Source: Fasciola hepatica (lineage: Eukaryota > Platyhelminthes > Trematoda > Plagiorchiida > Fasciolidae). From it: DNA of 64,000 nt. The stretch's first letter is position 1. Every line of letters starts with the position of its first letter. The stretch is taken from assembly GCA_948099385.1 (NCBI GenBank), contig CANUEZ040000107.1:5766001-5830000 (forward strand), read 5' to 3'. Positions 12,241 to 23,847 of the stretch are shown one piece after another. The position numbers and the translations under genes are program-made. The notes beneath the pieces were generated by a model. The model did not search any database. It worked only from the letters and a program-made list of their open reading frames with translations, and was not told where the DNA came from.

Positions 12241-12592
12241 AACGGCTTAGCCTCAAGTCAAATGAATATACTTACGTTTATCTTGTCATGATGCTGTTTT
12301 CATTCCTCTACCCTTAGACGTACAGTATGCAGTTCTCAAACCGCCAACCCATTTATTAACAGTACATAACTCAAGACGCTTTCAGTATTAGTGAGTCACA
12401 CTCCCTTTTTCGTACCGATCCTCTCCTCGCCATGCTCCGTTCACTCGACAACCCTGCTCGCATAAGCGATGCAGTGGTGTTAACCGAGACCGAACCGACA
12501 ACAATTTAAGGTTGGTTCGATAAGCTGTTACATAGCTTTGTAGATCTACTACGTGAAATTAGGATACTGTCAGTTGAGAACTGAACGCAACG
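12241..12592 (+). repeat. Left terminal inverted repeat
   Basis: It pairs with 13808-14160 as reverse complement. Shared landmarks include the stretches around CTACCCTTAGACGTACAGTA, CAACCCTGCTCGCATAAG and CAGTTGAGAACTGAACGC. Confidence 0.9.
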
Positions 12593-13807
12593 ATTGTCGT
12601 TGCGTTGTTCTGTTATTTTGAGGCAGACAGGCACGGACTACGCTTTTCGCTCCGTTCGGTATCGAAATTCAGTCCGCTTGTTGTGAGGGCTTGTTGACCC
12701 ATCGTTGATAGTTAGCACCTGTGCCGTTTCGAGGCCAAGGCTTGTGACAACAGAAACACGAGAGACAGGATAGACCATTCGACATCGTGGATCTGTGGCA
12801 TGAAGATGTATCCTATCAGCGGCATTTAGGCCTCAAGGCTTGGTAGATCACACCAATCGAACGAGCTCGTTGTGTGCAATCCCTGGAATCATGGCCCAAC
12901 AACCCGTATAGACCTTGTTTTACAAATAGACTGAAATGATTTGAAGGCAAAGATGTCTTCTCACTACAGTTGGTGGGACTGATCGAAACACTCGTTGACG
13001 AGGTCTAGCCATCATGAAGACCATAGAAAAGGCACCTTGATTGAAAGCTGGGTGAGTGATTAAGCGCATCTCTGTGCCTGCGCACGTGAGCACAAAATAG
13101 GAACAAAGGAGAGATGCAGTTAGGCTGGTTACAAACCATAGCTGACGTGCGCGTCAACCGCGCGGTGATGTGTGTACCCAGGTTGAGCCATATTCACGGT
13201 GATGAAAGCACCATTGCCAAATCCCGTGAGCGCCAGGCATGTTTGGACACGAAATATTTGTGCTACTTTCAGGGTAAGAGGCCTCAACCTATGAAAATCA
13301 TGCAAACAATCAGTCGCTCTTAATCTCGTTGCTGTTCCTAGAACGGGCACGTGTGCACGTACACAGATGCGCTTACTTAGTCACCTAGATTTCTGCCAAG
13401 GCCTATCTGCTCCTTGGTCCCTTCGGTCGTCGGAGTTTCAAAAACAGGTGGATTGCCTTTCGATGTCGGTTGGAGCTGAGACCGTTGTTCGTGATTCGTC
13501 TCAGTCACCCACACTCTTATACGCCTCACGTGACATGTTCGCAACTTGTGGGGGGGGGGGTGCGGCTTTCGAGCATCACTTATGGGGCAGACTGTACGGA
13601 TAAAAGCAATTGTCGTACGGTCCCGTTTTTCTGTTGCAATGACCTGGCCTGCTACGGCAGTTTCCGAGCTAGCGGCGCTTCGGGTTGGCGGCCTCAATAT
13701 GAGAAAAGCTTGTGGGGAGTTTCACCTGCTCCACCCATATCGATCGAGGCCGTCCCACGAATTGTGCTACAGTGCCGTGCGAAGACTAAAAGAATAACAA
13801 CAACAAC

Positions 13808-14160
13808 CGTTGCGTTCAGTTCTCAACTGACAGTGTCCTAATTTCACGTAGTAGATCTGCTATGCTATGTAACAGCTTATCGAACCAACCTTAAATTGTT
13901 GTCGGTTCGGTCTCGGTTAACACCACTGCATCACTTATGCGAGCAGGGTTGTCGAGTGAACGGAGCACGGCGAGGAGAGGATCGGTACGAAAAAGGGAGT
14001 GTGACTCACTAATACTGAAAGCGTCTTGAGTTATGTACTATTAATAAATGGGTTGGCGGTTTGAGAACTGCTTACTGTACGTCTAAGGGTAGAGGAATGA
14101 AAACAGCATCATGACAAGGTAAACGTAAGTATATTCATTTGACTTGAGGTTAAGCTGTTG
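13808..14160 (-). repeat. Right terminal inverted repeat
   Basis: Reverse complement of 12241-12592 with a handful of substitutions. The inner boundary is sharp at CGTTGCGTTCAG. Confidence 0.9.
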
Positions 14161-14172
14161 GTAATTCAATTA

Positions 14173-14960
14173 CCGAGTCGATTTAAAGGAGAATACAGAT
14201 GCACAGAACGCCATAAACGACCGAAACGATGCGGATGTTTCGGTGCACTTGTTTATCCACTTCGAAGGCGTTCGCGGCGGTCAAAAATCAAGCAACGTTT
14301 TCATTGATCCTCCGTTCATGGACTCGCTCCATCCGATTTTCCCTGCAGTCGGTGGCAAATAGTTTAATTTTGACTAGTGAAAACATTTCCAGTGGTGAAA
14401 ACTGGAATTGGAACCGATTTGACCGAAATCATCCACCATAGGACTTCATTTACAGGCAGCACATTTCATGGTTTTCAATCCAGGGTCGGAGATTTTCGGA
14501 TAAATATTTTTTTATTTAGGTTCGCTTCATTCGGCTATGTTTTACTCAGTTTCGGAATAACGAGTTTAAGTACACAAGATGAAAACTGCCTAAATATGAA
14601 CCTAGTAATTTCAGTGGTTCATCTATGCAGTATGTTCTGTCCTTCCGACAATCTGGGGGCCAAATTGGCAGTCAGGTTAGCGATGAGATTCAGCGTTTGA
14701 GTTGCTTGTTTGAATGTGGTAAAGGGTAAGCAAAAGAAGCCATTCGAGGTCATTTTCTTTGTCTCGCTAGTGAGGGTTATCAGCAGGCAAGAGGCAGATA
14801 ACGAATCAGGGTGTTTCGATTTGTGCCAATTTGTTAGTGCCAAGGCATGTTGCCAAGGCAACAGATGCAGCTACTTACACATTTGTTTTTTGTTTTTTTT
14901 GTTTTTCTCATTTTATTTCCCTCTTGTTTTGTAACAGCAGTACACTGTTTCAGGAAGGAG
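14173..14960. other. No recognisable gene or element
   Basis: Short frames and a T-rich run near 14885-14905; no motif recognised. Confidence 0.4.
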
Positions 14961-15289
14961 TTCATTAGCAATATGATACCGCCGGTCGTGGAAGTGACAG
15001 GCGGAGGTGCAAGAATTCGAACTTGAAACAGAAGCGCCAGGAGCTCCTAGCGGTGACCGTTGACCATCGCCGGTAACATGTCGAGAACGAAGGAATGCTC
15101 AAGATGAATATAAGGACTTTTGGAGTCATAGAGCCTTTACAGTATCCGTAAATGATGTCAGTCGTATGGTGTCGAGGAAGACAATTTAGAGGTCTGCCAA
15201 GAGTTTCAGGCATTGCCGCTCAAATACCGTTGGGAATTTTGGTCTCTATCAAAGCTTTATTTTGCCTGCTCACTTTAAGGTCACATTGG

Positions 15290-16560
15290 TGATGGATGTC
15301 GTGCGAAGAAAACTGCAACCTCTGGCATTATGGATTTTGCAAGAGACGATTCAGGTTCCTATTCCCAGTGCATCGTGCCAACTACTACCAATGGATCAAG
15401 GCTATTGTGCTAGTTGTTGTTGAAGAACCTAACGAACGTTTACGCTTTATTGCTCTTCTTGACACAGAAGCCGATGGTTCTCATGTTCGTTGTGATTTAG
15501 CCGAACGATTGGGCTCATTGGAGAAGGCAACCAAAATCAGTACGAACACTCCTAGTGGTGATGTCGTTCAGCGCTGGATGAGGTTGTAGTTTAGCTTGAA
15601 GTTCGTGGATTGCAAAGAAGTTATCAGTGTAGAGGGTGCTTATATTGCCCAGGCAAATGTGCCTAGAAAGGAAACCTTACTTAAGTGGATTCATTTACAT
15701 GGGATAGAGCTTCCAGCCAATGCGGACCCACTAATGGGAGTCTTGATTTGTCTGGGTATCCCCTCAGCGCATTGAGTTTTAGTGCAGCTAAAAGGAGGCG
15801 CTTTTATTAAACAAACCCCATTTGGACTGGGTAATACTAGGCCCCTTGGGTGATCGTCTTCGGGGTAGGTTTAGAAACAGTGCTGTACGTTGTCAGCAAG
15901 AGAACAAAAATAACCTTCGGGAAGTTTGTGGAAGACATTTTGACAGAAAATGTTCTCTGGGAACTTCTCCGTCGATGGGAGACAAACCAGGCACGAGTAC
16001 CGGCAGAATTTCTTAGCAATTTTGATATAAAGTCATTTTTTCATCCTATTGATTCAGTGAGGTGCCATGTGTTAATCTTTTTCAACTGAAACGCGGACGT
16101 CTGTCTACGCAAAGCCTGATCAAATACAAATACAAATACAAATTACAGACATGGTTTTCAGGCGTAACCGTGGAGTGGATGGCCATATGGGATGTTTGTA
16201 TGCTTTAGCAATCACTCATCATCATTTCTGGATTTCGAGAGGTACAATAACGAAAAGACGTACTACGGGGAAATGTTTAGATTGCCGCGGGAAGTTAGTA
16301 CGCCAGTATTCGCAGCAAGTGGCTTTTGTGTCATTGAAGCACACCATTCACGCAGGTTATGCATTCGCGTACGTGGGAAGTGACTATTTCGGGCGGTTTT
16401 ACATTAGGCGGGGTACGACTGAAGAGAAACGGTGTTGGGTTTCGTTCCCGTGCTTGGACGTGAGGACAATGCATTCTAAAGATCGGCTCACTCTCTTTCC
16501 ACCGCGTACCTCATGCAAGCCGTGACACGTTTCATGGCAATGATCAAATGGTTATCATCG
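15290..16560 (+). mobile_element. BEL/Pao LTR-retrotransposon remnant: protease region and integrase
   Basis: 15400-15590 reads like a BEL/Pao protease (RLRFIALLDTEADGSHVRCD, then LAERLGSL). 15690-15840 continues with LPANADPLMGVLICLGIPSA, then GGAFIKQTPFGLG and WVILGPLGD, the segment after the protease in BEL/Pao polyproteins. 16180-16300 looks like the integrase zinc-binding domain (GHMGCLYALAITHHHFWISR, then CLDCRGKL). 16360-16480 looks like the integrase core start (AYVGSDYFGRFYIRRGTTEE). The reverse transcriptase expected between them is missing, and frames are broken, so this is a dead, internally deleted copy. The 14.96-15.29 kb stretch upstream may belong to it but shows no motif. Confidence 0.65.
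16121..16145 (+). repeat. (AAATAC)n short tandem repeat
   Basis: About four CAAATA-type units at the point where the BEL/Pao protease part gives way to the integrase part. It could be the tail of a LINE insertion linked to the missing RT, but nothing else supports that. Confidence 0.7.
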
Positions 16561-16772
16561 TGGGTTTAGGACAATATCGACCCGGTTTCGATTCCCGCCA
16601 CCGCTGTTCACTTTAATATTTGGCAGCCCTTCAGTAAGCGTGATCCCTTTCCTGAATTGTGCATTGCTGTATAAGTTAAAAAAAGTTAAAAAATTATTTT
16701 TGTTCTTACTTTTTTAATATATGCTCAGAATGGATCACTTATTCGGGACCTTTCCTGCTACGACTAAAGTCC

Positions 16773-18240
16773 GTGAAAGGCACTGGTATTTCTCTTTCCC
16801 TCATGTCTTACGACTGCTTGTCTCTAATTGATTTTATTTTGCGATGTCCCAAAGCCACTGGTGGTACGGAAATTTCCCCTTTGATGCTCGAAGTAGTCGA
16901 TGATCCTGTGTTTGTAAAGCGTCGCGTTTGGTCTTACGGTTTTCGAGACCATTTTAAAAAGTTGTTGGACTCTTCAGTTTCTGCTCATGCGCTCAAACCT
17001 TTCAGTTCATCGAAGTGGGCCGCGCCCATCTTTACTCCCTTGAATTCATATGGCAAAACCTCGAGGATTTCGTGGTGATTACCGTGTCCAGCTGAACGGC
17101 GAGCTTCATCAACAGATGTACTACAGAAGAGTCTGAAGAGCCCGATTCAGTGGACCAAGTTATTGCTCGCATATGGATCTTAAAATTCCTATTCACAAAT
17201 CCCTCTTCATCTTGATTCTCGTGGATCGACTACAATTAACACCCCTTTTGGTTTGTATTCGCATAACTTTTGCCATCCGGACTGTGTTCCCCCAGCCATT
17301 ATCTAGTCTGTCATCAATTCGCCTTATAATGGATTGGTTGTTGCAGAATGCTACAAAGATGATGTAGTGATTCAAGGTCCCGCAAAAGCAACTCGTGATG
17401 AAAGATTACATTCATTGTTGCAACGATTTTGTGGATTCATTATTGCCATCAACCTATCCATGTGCGTTTTCATCTCGGTCTCTCTTAAATTTCTAGGTTA
17501 TTTAATTGATAAAGACGGTTTAAAACCTGATCCCGATCATTTAGCTCCCTTGAGTGGACTACTTCCCTCAGTTGGATCTTTGCAGTGTTATTCCCGATTC
17601 ATTACGCAGTTTTTGACTGTAATAAAACCGAATTTTCATTTTTTATCCACTGAAATTTTTCATTGGTCTTCTCTGCATGATCAGACGTTGTTTTTCTTTT
17701 CGGACTACTTAAAAACCAAGGCATTTCTGCGTTTATTTTCGCCTTCAAAACACTCCATAATTATTACGGATGTCTCTCCTATTGGAACGGGTGCAGTCCT
17801 GGAACAGTACGGTTACCCGGTTGTGTGTGTGTTTCGAGGGGACTGATTGCTGCCGAAAGAGGTTATTCTGAAACTCAGAGGGAGGCGTTGGCAGTTTACT
17901 GGTCAATTACTCGTCCACACAAATACTTGTTTGGCTCTAAATTCACAATGGTTTCTGATCATGAAGCATTACTTTTCATCTACCATCCATCTCAGTCATT
18001 GCACAAGTCCAGTAGGTCTACATTGCAAAGTTAGTGTATTTCCCTATCTGCGTGTAACCACCACGTTGAACACCGTTGTGCTAAACATATTCCACATGTT
18101 GATTACATTTCCTGATATGCATGTCCTACCGCAGACTGTGATTTTGGCTGTTTACCAGTTTAGTCACTTCCTGTCAGTCGCTAACAACCGATTCATGAGG
18201 TTCGCCGTAGTTTTGGCTCAGTTTTGTTGCCAATGAAAAG
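16773..18240 (+). mobile_element. Ty3/gypsy Pol remnant: reverse transcriptase and RNase H
   Basis: 16900-17080 reads VDDPVFVKRRVWSYGFRD, then SSSKWAAPIFTPLNSYGKT, an RT N-terminal block. Frames shift through DYRVQLNGELHQQ and TTEE to 17170. 17345-17500 has YKDDVVIQGPAKATRDERLH, the catalytic YxDD box (normally YQDD in this type), then FLGYLIDKDGLKPDP. 17750-18000 is RNase H (IITDVSPIGTGAVLEQYGYP, then SETQREALAVYW and FTMVSDHEALLFIY). The end at 18050-18130 keeps VEHRCAKHIPHVDYISRY in a shifted frame. The element is interrupted here. Integrase pieces resume at 20986, so later elements have inserted into it. Confidence 0.8.
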
Positions 18241-18439
18241 TGGATGAACACCAGTTGTTTTGTTCACGATTCGGTAAAAGAAGAAAGGCGCACGTGTATG
18301 GATAAACGCATATTCCCGCAGCAACGTACAGTAAGCGCCAGTACAGGCGAGTACGTGAAAACACAAACGAGTATGCAAGTGCGTGAGTCAGTCGTGTATG
18401 TAATCGGAGGTGTAAGATGTAGGCGTTGAACTAGGAAAT

Positions 18440-19309
18440 AGTGGAAAGCAATGTGACCTAGATTACACCGACGACGTTGTCTGCTTGTTCGAATCCGCGG
18501 AACATGCTCAACGTGCACTAGATAGACTCTCAAGAGCTGTAGCTCCATTCAGCATGCGCTTTGCACCTTCAAAGTGTAAAGTGATGTTACAAGACTGGAC
18601 ATCAACGATTCCGAGCTTGGTGCTCGATGGGGAGGTGTTGTCAGTTGTCGACCACTTCACCTACCTCGGCAGCAGCGTGACGACGGATGGGAGCACAGTA
18701 GTAGAGGTGAGCACGCGTATATCCAAGGCTCGAGCGGCGTACGCTGAACTGAAGCACTTGTGGCGTCGATCTGATATTTCACTGAAGTTGAAAGGTCGTG
18801 CATACTGTGCCGCAGTGCGTTCAGTTTTGTTGTATGGTTGCGAAACTTGAAGTCTGCGTGCTGAAGATATTCGTCGTCTTGAGGTTTTCGACCATCGATG
18901 TTTACGTAGTATCGCTAGGATTGGGTGGATTAGCCGAGTAGGCAATGCTGAGGTCAGAAATCGAGTACTGGGTACTAATTCGGAGAACGTTCTGTCACAG
19001 CGTATTCAGCTTAGTAGACTTCGTTGGTTGGGGCACATGTTACATATGTCAAACACACGTCTACCGTATCGCGTCCCATTCTCCGTTCCTCCTAGAGAGT
19101 GGAAGAGACCACGTGGAGGTCAACAGATGACGTGGCAGCGAGGAATGAGAAAATGTACTGCAGACTTAGGAAAAGTAGGTGCTTCACGTCTTCGTGGTTG
19201 GGGTCCAAAAGATCCGTCTACCAGTTGGCTGGAGACACTGAAGGATATGGTTGCGAACCGCGAACAGTGGCGATCGTGTTGTCACATTCTATCGAATCAG
19301 AATGGCTGA
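18440..19309 (+). pseudogene. RTE-type LINE, RT C-terminal part
   Basis: The coding frame starts at LDYTDDVVCLF (the YxDD box, with Thr in place of the usual Ala) and runs through SKCKVMLQDW, FTYLGSSVTTDG, SVLLYGCET, DIRRLEVFDHRCLRSIARI, RLRWLGHMLHM and GWGPKDPSTSWLETL to a stop at 19307-19309. One in-frame TGA at 18848-18850 replaces the expected Trp after GCET; otherwise the frame is open. The order and motifs are those of RTE-clade LINEs known from flukes. It is 5' truncated just before the catalytic box and sits between two parts of a Ty3 element, so it inserted later. Confidence 0.85.
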
Positions 19310-19620
19310 TCGATGTGCGTTTGTACGGTTAGACTGTGTATTCCGTGCGTTGGCTACTAGGGCATTCTTCCGTTTTCCCACCCATGTAGGTCCACTCCCT
19401 GTCCATCTTGTATATTCATACTTTCTAATTCAGCGTGCAACATGGTGAGAAAGGCAGTGGTCAGTGGGGCTTGCCCTACTGTTTAACGCTGTACGATGAT
19501 GATGATGATGGTGATGATGAGGTGTAAGACGACGGTACAATCGGATTAAGCCGCGCAAGGTCGTGCAACACTTGATACGATCTGGTTGGTCAATGCCGTC
19601 CGGGACGAAGCACGGCAAAC
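19310..19620 (+). other. RTE LINE 3' UTR with (GAT)n run
   Basis: Non-coding stretch after the RTE stop. 19494-19527 carries (GATGAT)n-like repeats, a common 3' terminal feature of RTE elements. A further 90 bp of unclear origin follows before the PLE-related sequence. Confidence 0.5.
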
Positions 19621-19689
19621 GTCAGCTGCGCACGTGCGTGTGTGTGCGGGCGAGATTGTCTAAGCACATGCCTGTTCAGACCAAACACA

Positions 19690-19926
19690 ACACCAGTTGC
19701 CTGATTATTCCCAATGAACACATTATGAGAAGACAGATCGGCGAACAAGGTCGTTTTCAGTGATTCATACTCCTGCCATTACATCACAATATATTACGAC
19801 AGGTTGAGGAATTGGACCAATTAGAGAAATAGGAAGTCATAGAGATTATTGGTGACATAAGGAAGGGAAATAATTATAATCCGGGCTTAATCAAGACCGG
19901 ATGTGGATTGTTCTTCGCATATTATG
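19690..19926 (-). mobile_element. PLE 3' UTR followed by the start of a next PLE copy
   Basis: The 3' UTR of the PLE read from 20985 leftwards. Positions 19741-19780 closely match 1071-1110. Just beyond, at 19723 on the minus strand, is an ATG beginning MCSLGIIRQ, which parallels the MCSVGFFRQ start of the intact PLE at 1055. Similarity stops after about ten codons. So a 3' UTR joined to a PLE start is seen at both PLE loci. Confidence 0.6.
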
Positions 19927-20985
19927 TCAGTTCTCATCTGGTCTGTGGCCTGTTGTAGAGTGGAGGGAGGGCCAGGGCAGCTTAAGAGCACACACAAATT
20001 GGTTTTGGGCACACAGAGGGGGGTTGTGTAGGCGGATGCCGACAGCCTCAGCAGTGGCCAGGATGTGACATTTCGCTGGTCTTGATTGTCGACCCCGGAC
20101 CTTATACAGAGCACGGAAAGCCTCGGACACGTTTACCGTGGGATTGGATTCAGCTAGGTGTGAAACGACTACACTAGTGAGCGATTTAATTGCTCCAGTG
20201 TTCAACCATGCAGGGTGGTGTTCGCGGATACGTTCAGACAAACTTCTGGTCGTGCGGCCGATGTACATTGTCCCACAGGAACAAGTGAATGAGTACACAC
20301 AGAATGAGGCTGCAGAATCAGGTATTTTGTCTTTCAACCGTAAAGTCACCGCTGGTCTGGACTGGAACAACATCCACAGATCAGCTGCGTAAAATGTTTT
20401 GCTGATGACGCCTGCCAATCTTCTCTGGGCCTTCTCTGCCAACGCGTCGCCTTTGAATGGTAAAGTTATGTATACTGGCTTACTTTCCACCATGGACTTT
20501 CTTGGAGTTTTCCGCTCTATCTGCATCATTTTATCAACTAGGCGGTCCGGGTAGCTGTTCTCCTTGAAAATCCTTCGCACCGTTCGGAGTTCTTCCTCAA
20601 TTGTGTTCTCCGAACATATTCGTCTTGTTCTGCTTACGAGGCACCTAATTAGGTTCCTTTTCACCTTAAGAGGCACGAAGCTGTGGAAGTGGATGTATTG
20701 TCCATTCCACGTCGCCTTCCTGTGTACGGACCGACTGATTGAACCATCTTCACGACTATTCATCCGAACATCCAAGAAGCCTATCACGCTGTTTGATTCT
20801 GTTTCCATTGTGAACTGTAAGCTGTCATAAGCTGAGTTAAACGACCTTAACAGTTGACCTATCTGATCTGAGGAATTGATCACACAAAAGATGTCATCTA
20901 CATAGCGTCTGTGTAAACAGCATCTATGGATCGTTGATTCAAGTGGGCCATTTTCCAACTTTGCCATAAAGACGTCGGCAAGCAG
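19927..20985 (-). CDS. Penelope-like element RT (from the YVDD box) and GIY-YIG endonuclease, 5' truncated
   Basis: An open frame without interruption from the truncation point near 20985 to a stop at 19927, over 350 codons (346 from the internal Met at 20967). It starts LLADVFMAKLENGPLES, followed by the RT catalytic box RRYVDDIFCVI and SVIGFLDVRMN. A basic linker follows (NLIRCLVSRTRRICSENTIE), then the C-terminal GIY-YIG nuclease with CSCGTMYIGRTTRSLSERIR. RT blocks before YVDD are missing. PLEs use these two activities for target-primed reverse transcription. The lack of stops makes it a recent insertion. At 20985 it abuts Ty3 integrase sequence on the other strand. No promoter or start of its own can be expected. 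Confidence 0.88.
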   Translation of the reverse strand: MLADVFMAKLENGPLESTIHRCCLHRRYVDDIFCVINSSDQIGQLLRSFNSAYDSLQFTMETESNSVIGFLDVRMNSREDGSISRSVHRKATWNGQYIHFHSFVPLKVKRNLIRCLVSRTRRICSENTIEEELRTVRRIFKENSYPDRLVDKMMQIERKTPRKSMVESKPVYITLPFKGDALAEKAQRRLAGVISKTFYAADLWMLFQSRPAVTLRLKDKIPDSAASFCVYSFTCSCGTMYIGRTTRSLSERIREHHPAWLNTGAIKSLTSVVVSHLAESNPTVNVSEAFRALYKVRGRQSRPAKCHILATAEAVGIRLHNPPLCAQNQFVCALKLPWPSLHSTTGHRPDEN

Positions 20986-21640
20986 ATTTTACGACTGAAA
21001 CCCTGCGTAAGACGTCCAGTCGTGAAGGTTTGTTAAAAGTGTTGGTACTGACAACGGTAGTCATTTTATGGCTAAAAAGTGACACAGTGGTTGAAAAGTT
21101 TAGGATGGAGACATCTATTCGCGGTTATCGGAGAACTTCCTTCGCACACTGAAAAGTGCAATCAGATCGACTAATCCTTCCACATTTTGAGAACTCGGAA
21201 GGGGCGTAGATAATTTTCTACTTCAGTACAGGAATGCTGCCTATGTCACCAAACAATCCAGTCCATCAAAGCTCTTCAAATCTCGGACACTACGTCCAAA
21301 TTTAAGATGCCTGGAATAAGCTGAAGTATCATTTCAGCGAGGCAACGATTTACGACCAGCTTCAGGCATAGTTCTAGATCTGCTCGGCATATGCATGGCG
21401 AGGATCCGGTATATGGATGACGGTTCATTACACCGCGGGCTTGCTGATCAGATTCAGTACAATGTTCCAGAAGTTCCAGTCAGCATTGAAACAATAAATG
21501 AATCTGATTCCAATAATGATGTGGTGACTGATAATACTGCTGCGTGAGAACGTTTAGAACGCTTGGCCAGTCTACCACGTCAGGGTTACAAACGCCCTCA
21601 AATTCATTCGAGCTATGATGCTTATGGTTATTGTGCGTGA
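20986..21640 (+). mobile_element. Ty3/gypsy integrase remnant (continuation of the 16.8-18.2 kb element)
   Basis: The plus strand reads TTETLRKTSSREGLLKVL, then pieces of the integrase core in shifting frames (the expected VTDNG region is worn to VLTTV; WLKS, HLF-like and GELPSHTEK follow). At 21410-21630 is a C-terminal tail, RYMDDGSLHRGLADQIQYN, then ERLERLASLPRQGYKRPQIH and a stop. Same strand and domain order as the Ty3 RT/RNase H at 16.8-18.2 kb. The zinc-binding and early core parts are missing, so sequence was lost around the RTE and PLE insertions. Confidence 0.6.
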
Positions 21641-23847
21641 ACTGTATTTGTGTTACCTATCCGATTACATTCGATATCTTTCACTCTGAATTGTGAAAAT
21701 AAATAATTTCAAATTGTGCTTAGATTCAGTTTTATTCATATTCCATTTCATTACGGGTTAGCTATTCCTATTCATTCTATGGGACAACGTTTCACAAATT
21801 TGTGTTGGACATCTTTTGTTGGTGTGAATAACTGCCATAGTCGACATTCTATTGCATGTTTACATGCTTGTTGAAGCAAACTGAGCTGATCTATTTATGC
21901 TCTAGTATCCTTTGCATGCGTGATGAACTGTTGGCTGGGCGACGTAGTTAGTTTGGTTAGGTTCAGCCTAGCAGTAATTCCGGTCCTACCCTTTGCGGAC
22001 TGATCACTCGTGCAGAACACTGAGCAGACGTTGTTGTGCTCTCGTGTTGTTGTTGGACGCAATGTGATTCACTCCGGGTTGCGAAGACGTTCATCCACCA
22101 TGTTAATGTTCATCAGCGTGTGCGAACAATGCTGGGTTTAGCGATCGGAGAAAGGAAGTCAGAGGGCGCCTCTGTAGTCCGTGTGGGTCTACCTGCACTG
22201 CCACTTGCAGTTCATATCTCAGGGAAGTTGTGATGCCATTTGACGACTAGTGTAGCAAATATTTCTCAGCTCGGTCGTCGCACGCGGTCCGTTACTTGGT
22301 CGCGTTCTGGGAGTTCGTGATTCATCGAGGAATCACAAATCACCTATCGGCAAGGCTAAAGTTTAAAGATTGTGGATAAAAATGAAAGAGAAACTAATAC
22401 ACAAAGTTGGGTCCTACCTGTGATAGCTGTTGTTTGAAGAAAGAAAAAGTAAAAGCTTTGGACGTATTTGCAGTCGTTACCCTGTCTGCTTGCTTTAAAC
22501 TGTTTATATTTTGATCGAGAATGTTGCGTAGGTGCTCTGGTCCTAAAATCGACTCAATTACGACTGTGTAGGTATGTAGAATCTTCTTACCGAACCTTCA
22601 CACATCTACGTTGTACAGCAGAACACTTCTGGATAGGAAGTTTTGTTTTGATTTTGGTGTTGAGGTGTCCCCCAAAACTTAAAGGCGTTTGATTATTGGA
22701 AGTTTGTGAGTTTTTGCGAACGATCTACTGTTGTTTGATGAAGGGACCTTATCAACTGATAACTCATTTTATTTGATTCAGCAATTATCACTGGGCCTGT
22801 GTTGATCGGTTGATGGTTGTAGTAGGTACACATGCTTAGACTGCAAATTGAGTCACTCTTTGGGACAGGTGGTGAACCTCTAATAGAATGAAAGCCGGTG
22901 GACTTTTCAGGGGGCAGCTTTACGGCCGGAGACCCACCGTAGTTGACACAGGGGAAGCTCGTCCACAACCTTAAAGCCCAGTCACCAGTGGCAGTACTCC
23001 TTTCCGTCTCATTCCATTTGAACTGCGTTGTTGAACGGTCGACCGCCTCAGTTTCGCTGTTTTGTTTGAGCAGCTGTGACTTTTCCATTCGTTTCACATT
23101 ATTTACTATTGCCTGGGAGGGCCTACAATTAAGGTTGTATTTTTTTCCATTTCTTCTTTCCAGTTACCACCCCCTTTTTGCTGATCTATTGTTATCTCTA
23201 CGTACCCCTGGTGCTACCTTGTCATACTTTGGATATGACAGGCTATTCCTGATGCATCTGAGTTGAGACCTGGTGCTTTTGCCGTTAACGATTGTGATGA
23301 AGCTCTTCAATTCTCCCTGGATGCCCACCGCTCCTAATATCCATCCCGTCACAGGTCTATCCCAATAGATCATCCCACGTTACCCTACTTCGGTTACACG
23401 TGAGTTCAATATACTCAACCCGCATGCAATAATGCAATAATCAAACATTTAAAACCCACCGCTGACTTGACCCTATCATATCTAGTGCTGCTTTTCCATC
23501 TGACTGTTATATACATTGACATCATATTATTCTCTTGTTGGCAATCCGTATAACTATCTATGCTGACAGTGTTTAGAACCACTTCTTTATACCTCTCAAA
23601 ATTCCAGTTTCCAGAAAATTATCTCGGCTCTTCTTCTATATCCCGCTGTATTGAACACTTTCATAATATGGTGTACCACTCTGCTCTTCACCAGATCTCC
23701 GTCTTTAAAATTTCTTGCGCAATCTAAGTAACCTTTTACTCTACATCAGTGTTCCCGTTTGTTCATCCCCGTGGTCATTGCTTAAAATTCTTTCTCATGA
23801 AAAATAACTTACGGACTACATACATTTCACTCACTTGGACGGTGTTT
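21641..23847. other. No recognisable gene; one unexplained 134-codon frame
   Basis: 21.64-22.3 kb may be the 3' LTR region of the Ty3 copy, but I cannot pair it with a 5' LTR. On the minus strand, 22693-23097 is an open frame (start MKRMEKSQLLKQ, middle FPCVNYGGSPAVKLPP) with no family resemblance. The plus strand is also open over part of it (22943-23266). I would not call it a gene. Confidence 0.35.

Larger units (their letters stand above)
12228..14172. mobile_element. Non-autonomous DNA transposon candidate with long terminal inverted repeats
   Basis: A unit of about 1.9 kb bounded by long inverted repeats: 12241-12592 is the reverse complement of 13808-14160 with few mismatches (position sum 26400 throughout). 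Similarity fades over the next 10-15 bp outside. The 1.2-kb interior has no transposase-like frame; its longest frames are about 120 codons and overlap on both strands. Long inverted repeats around a non-coding core suit a MULE-like or fold-back non-autonomous element. I could not fix a target-site duplication, so exact ends and superfamily are open. Confidence 0.6.

Noticed and set aside
16510..16605. tRNA-like stretch with a GGTTTCGATTCC box
   Set aside because: Only the B-box is convincing; T-stem and acceptor do not pair.
22693..23097. 134-codon minus-strand frame as a gene
   Set aside because: No family resemblance and an overlapping open frame on the other strand.
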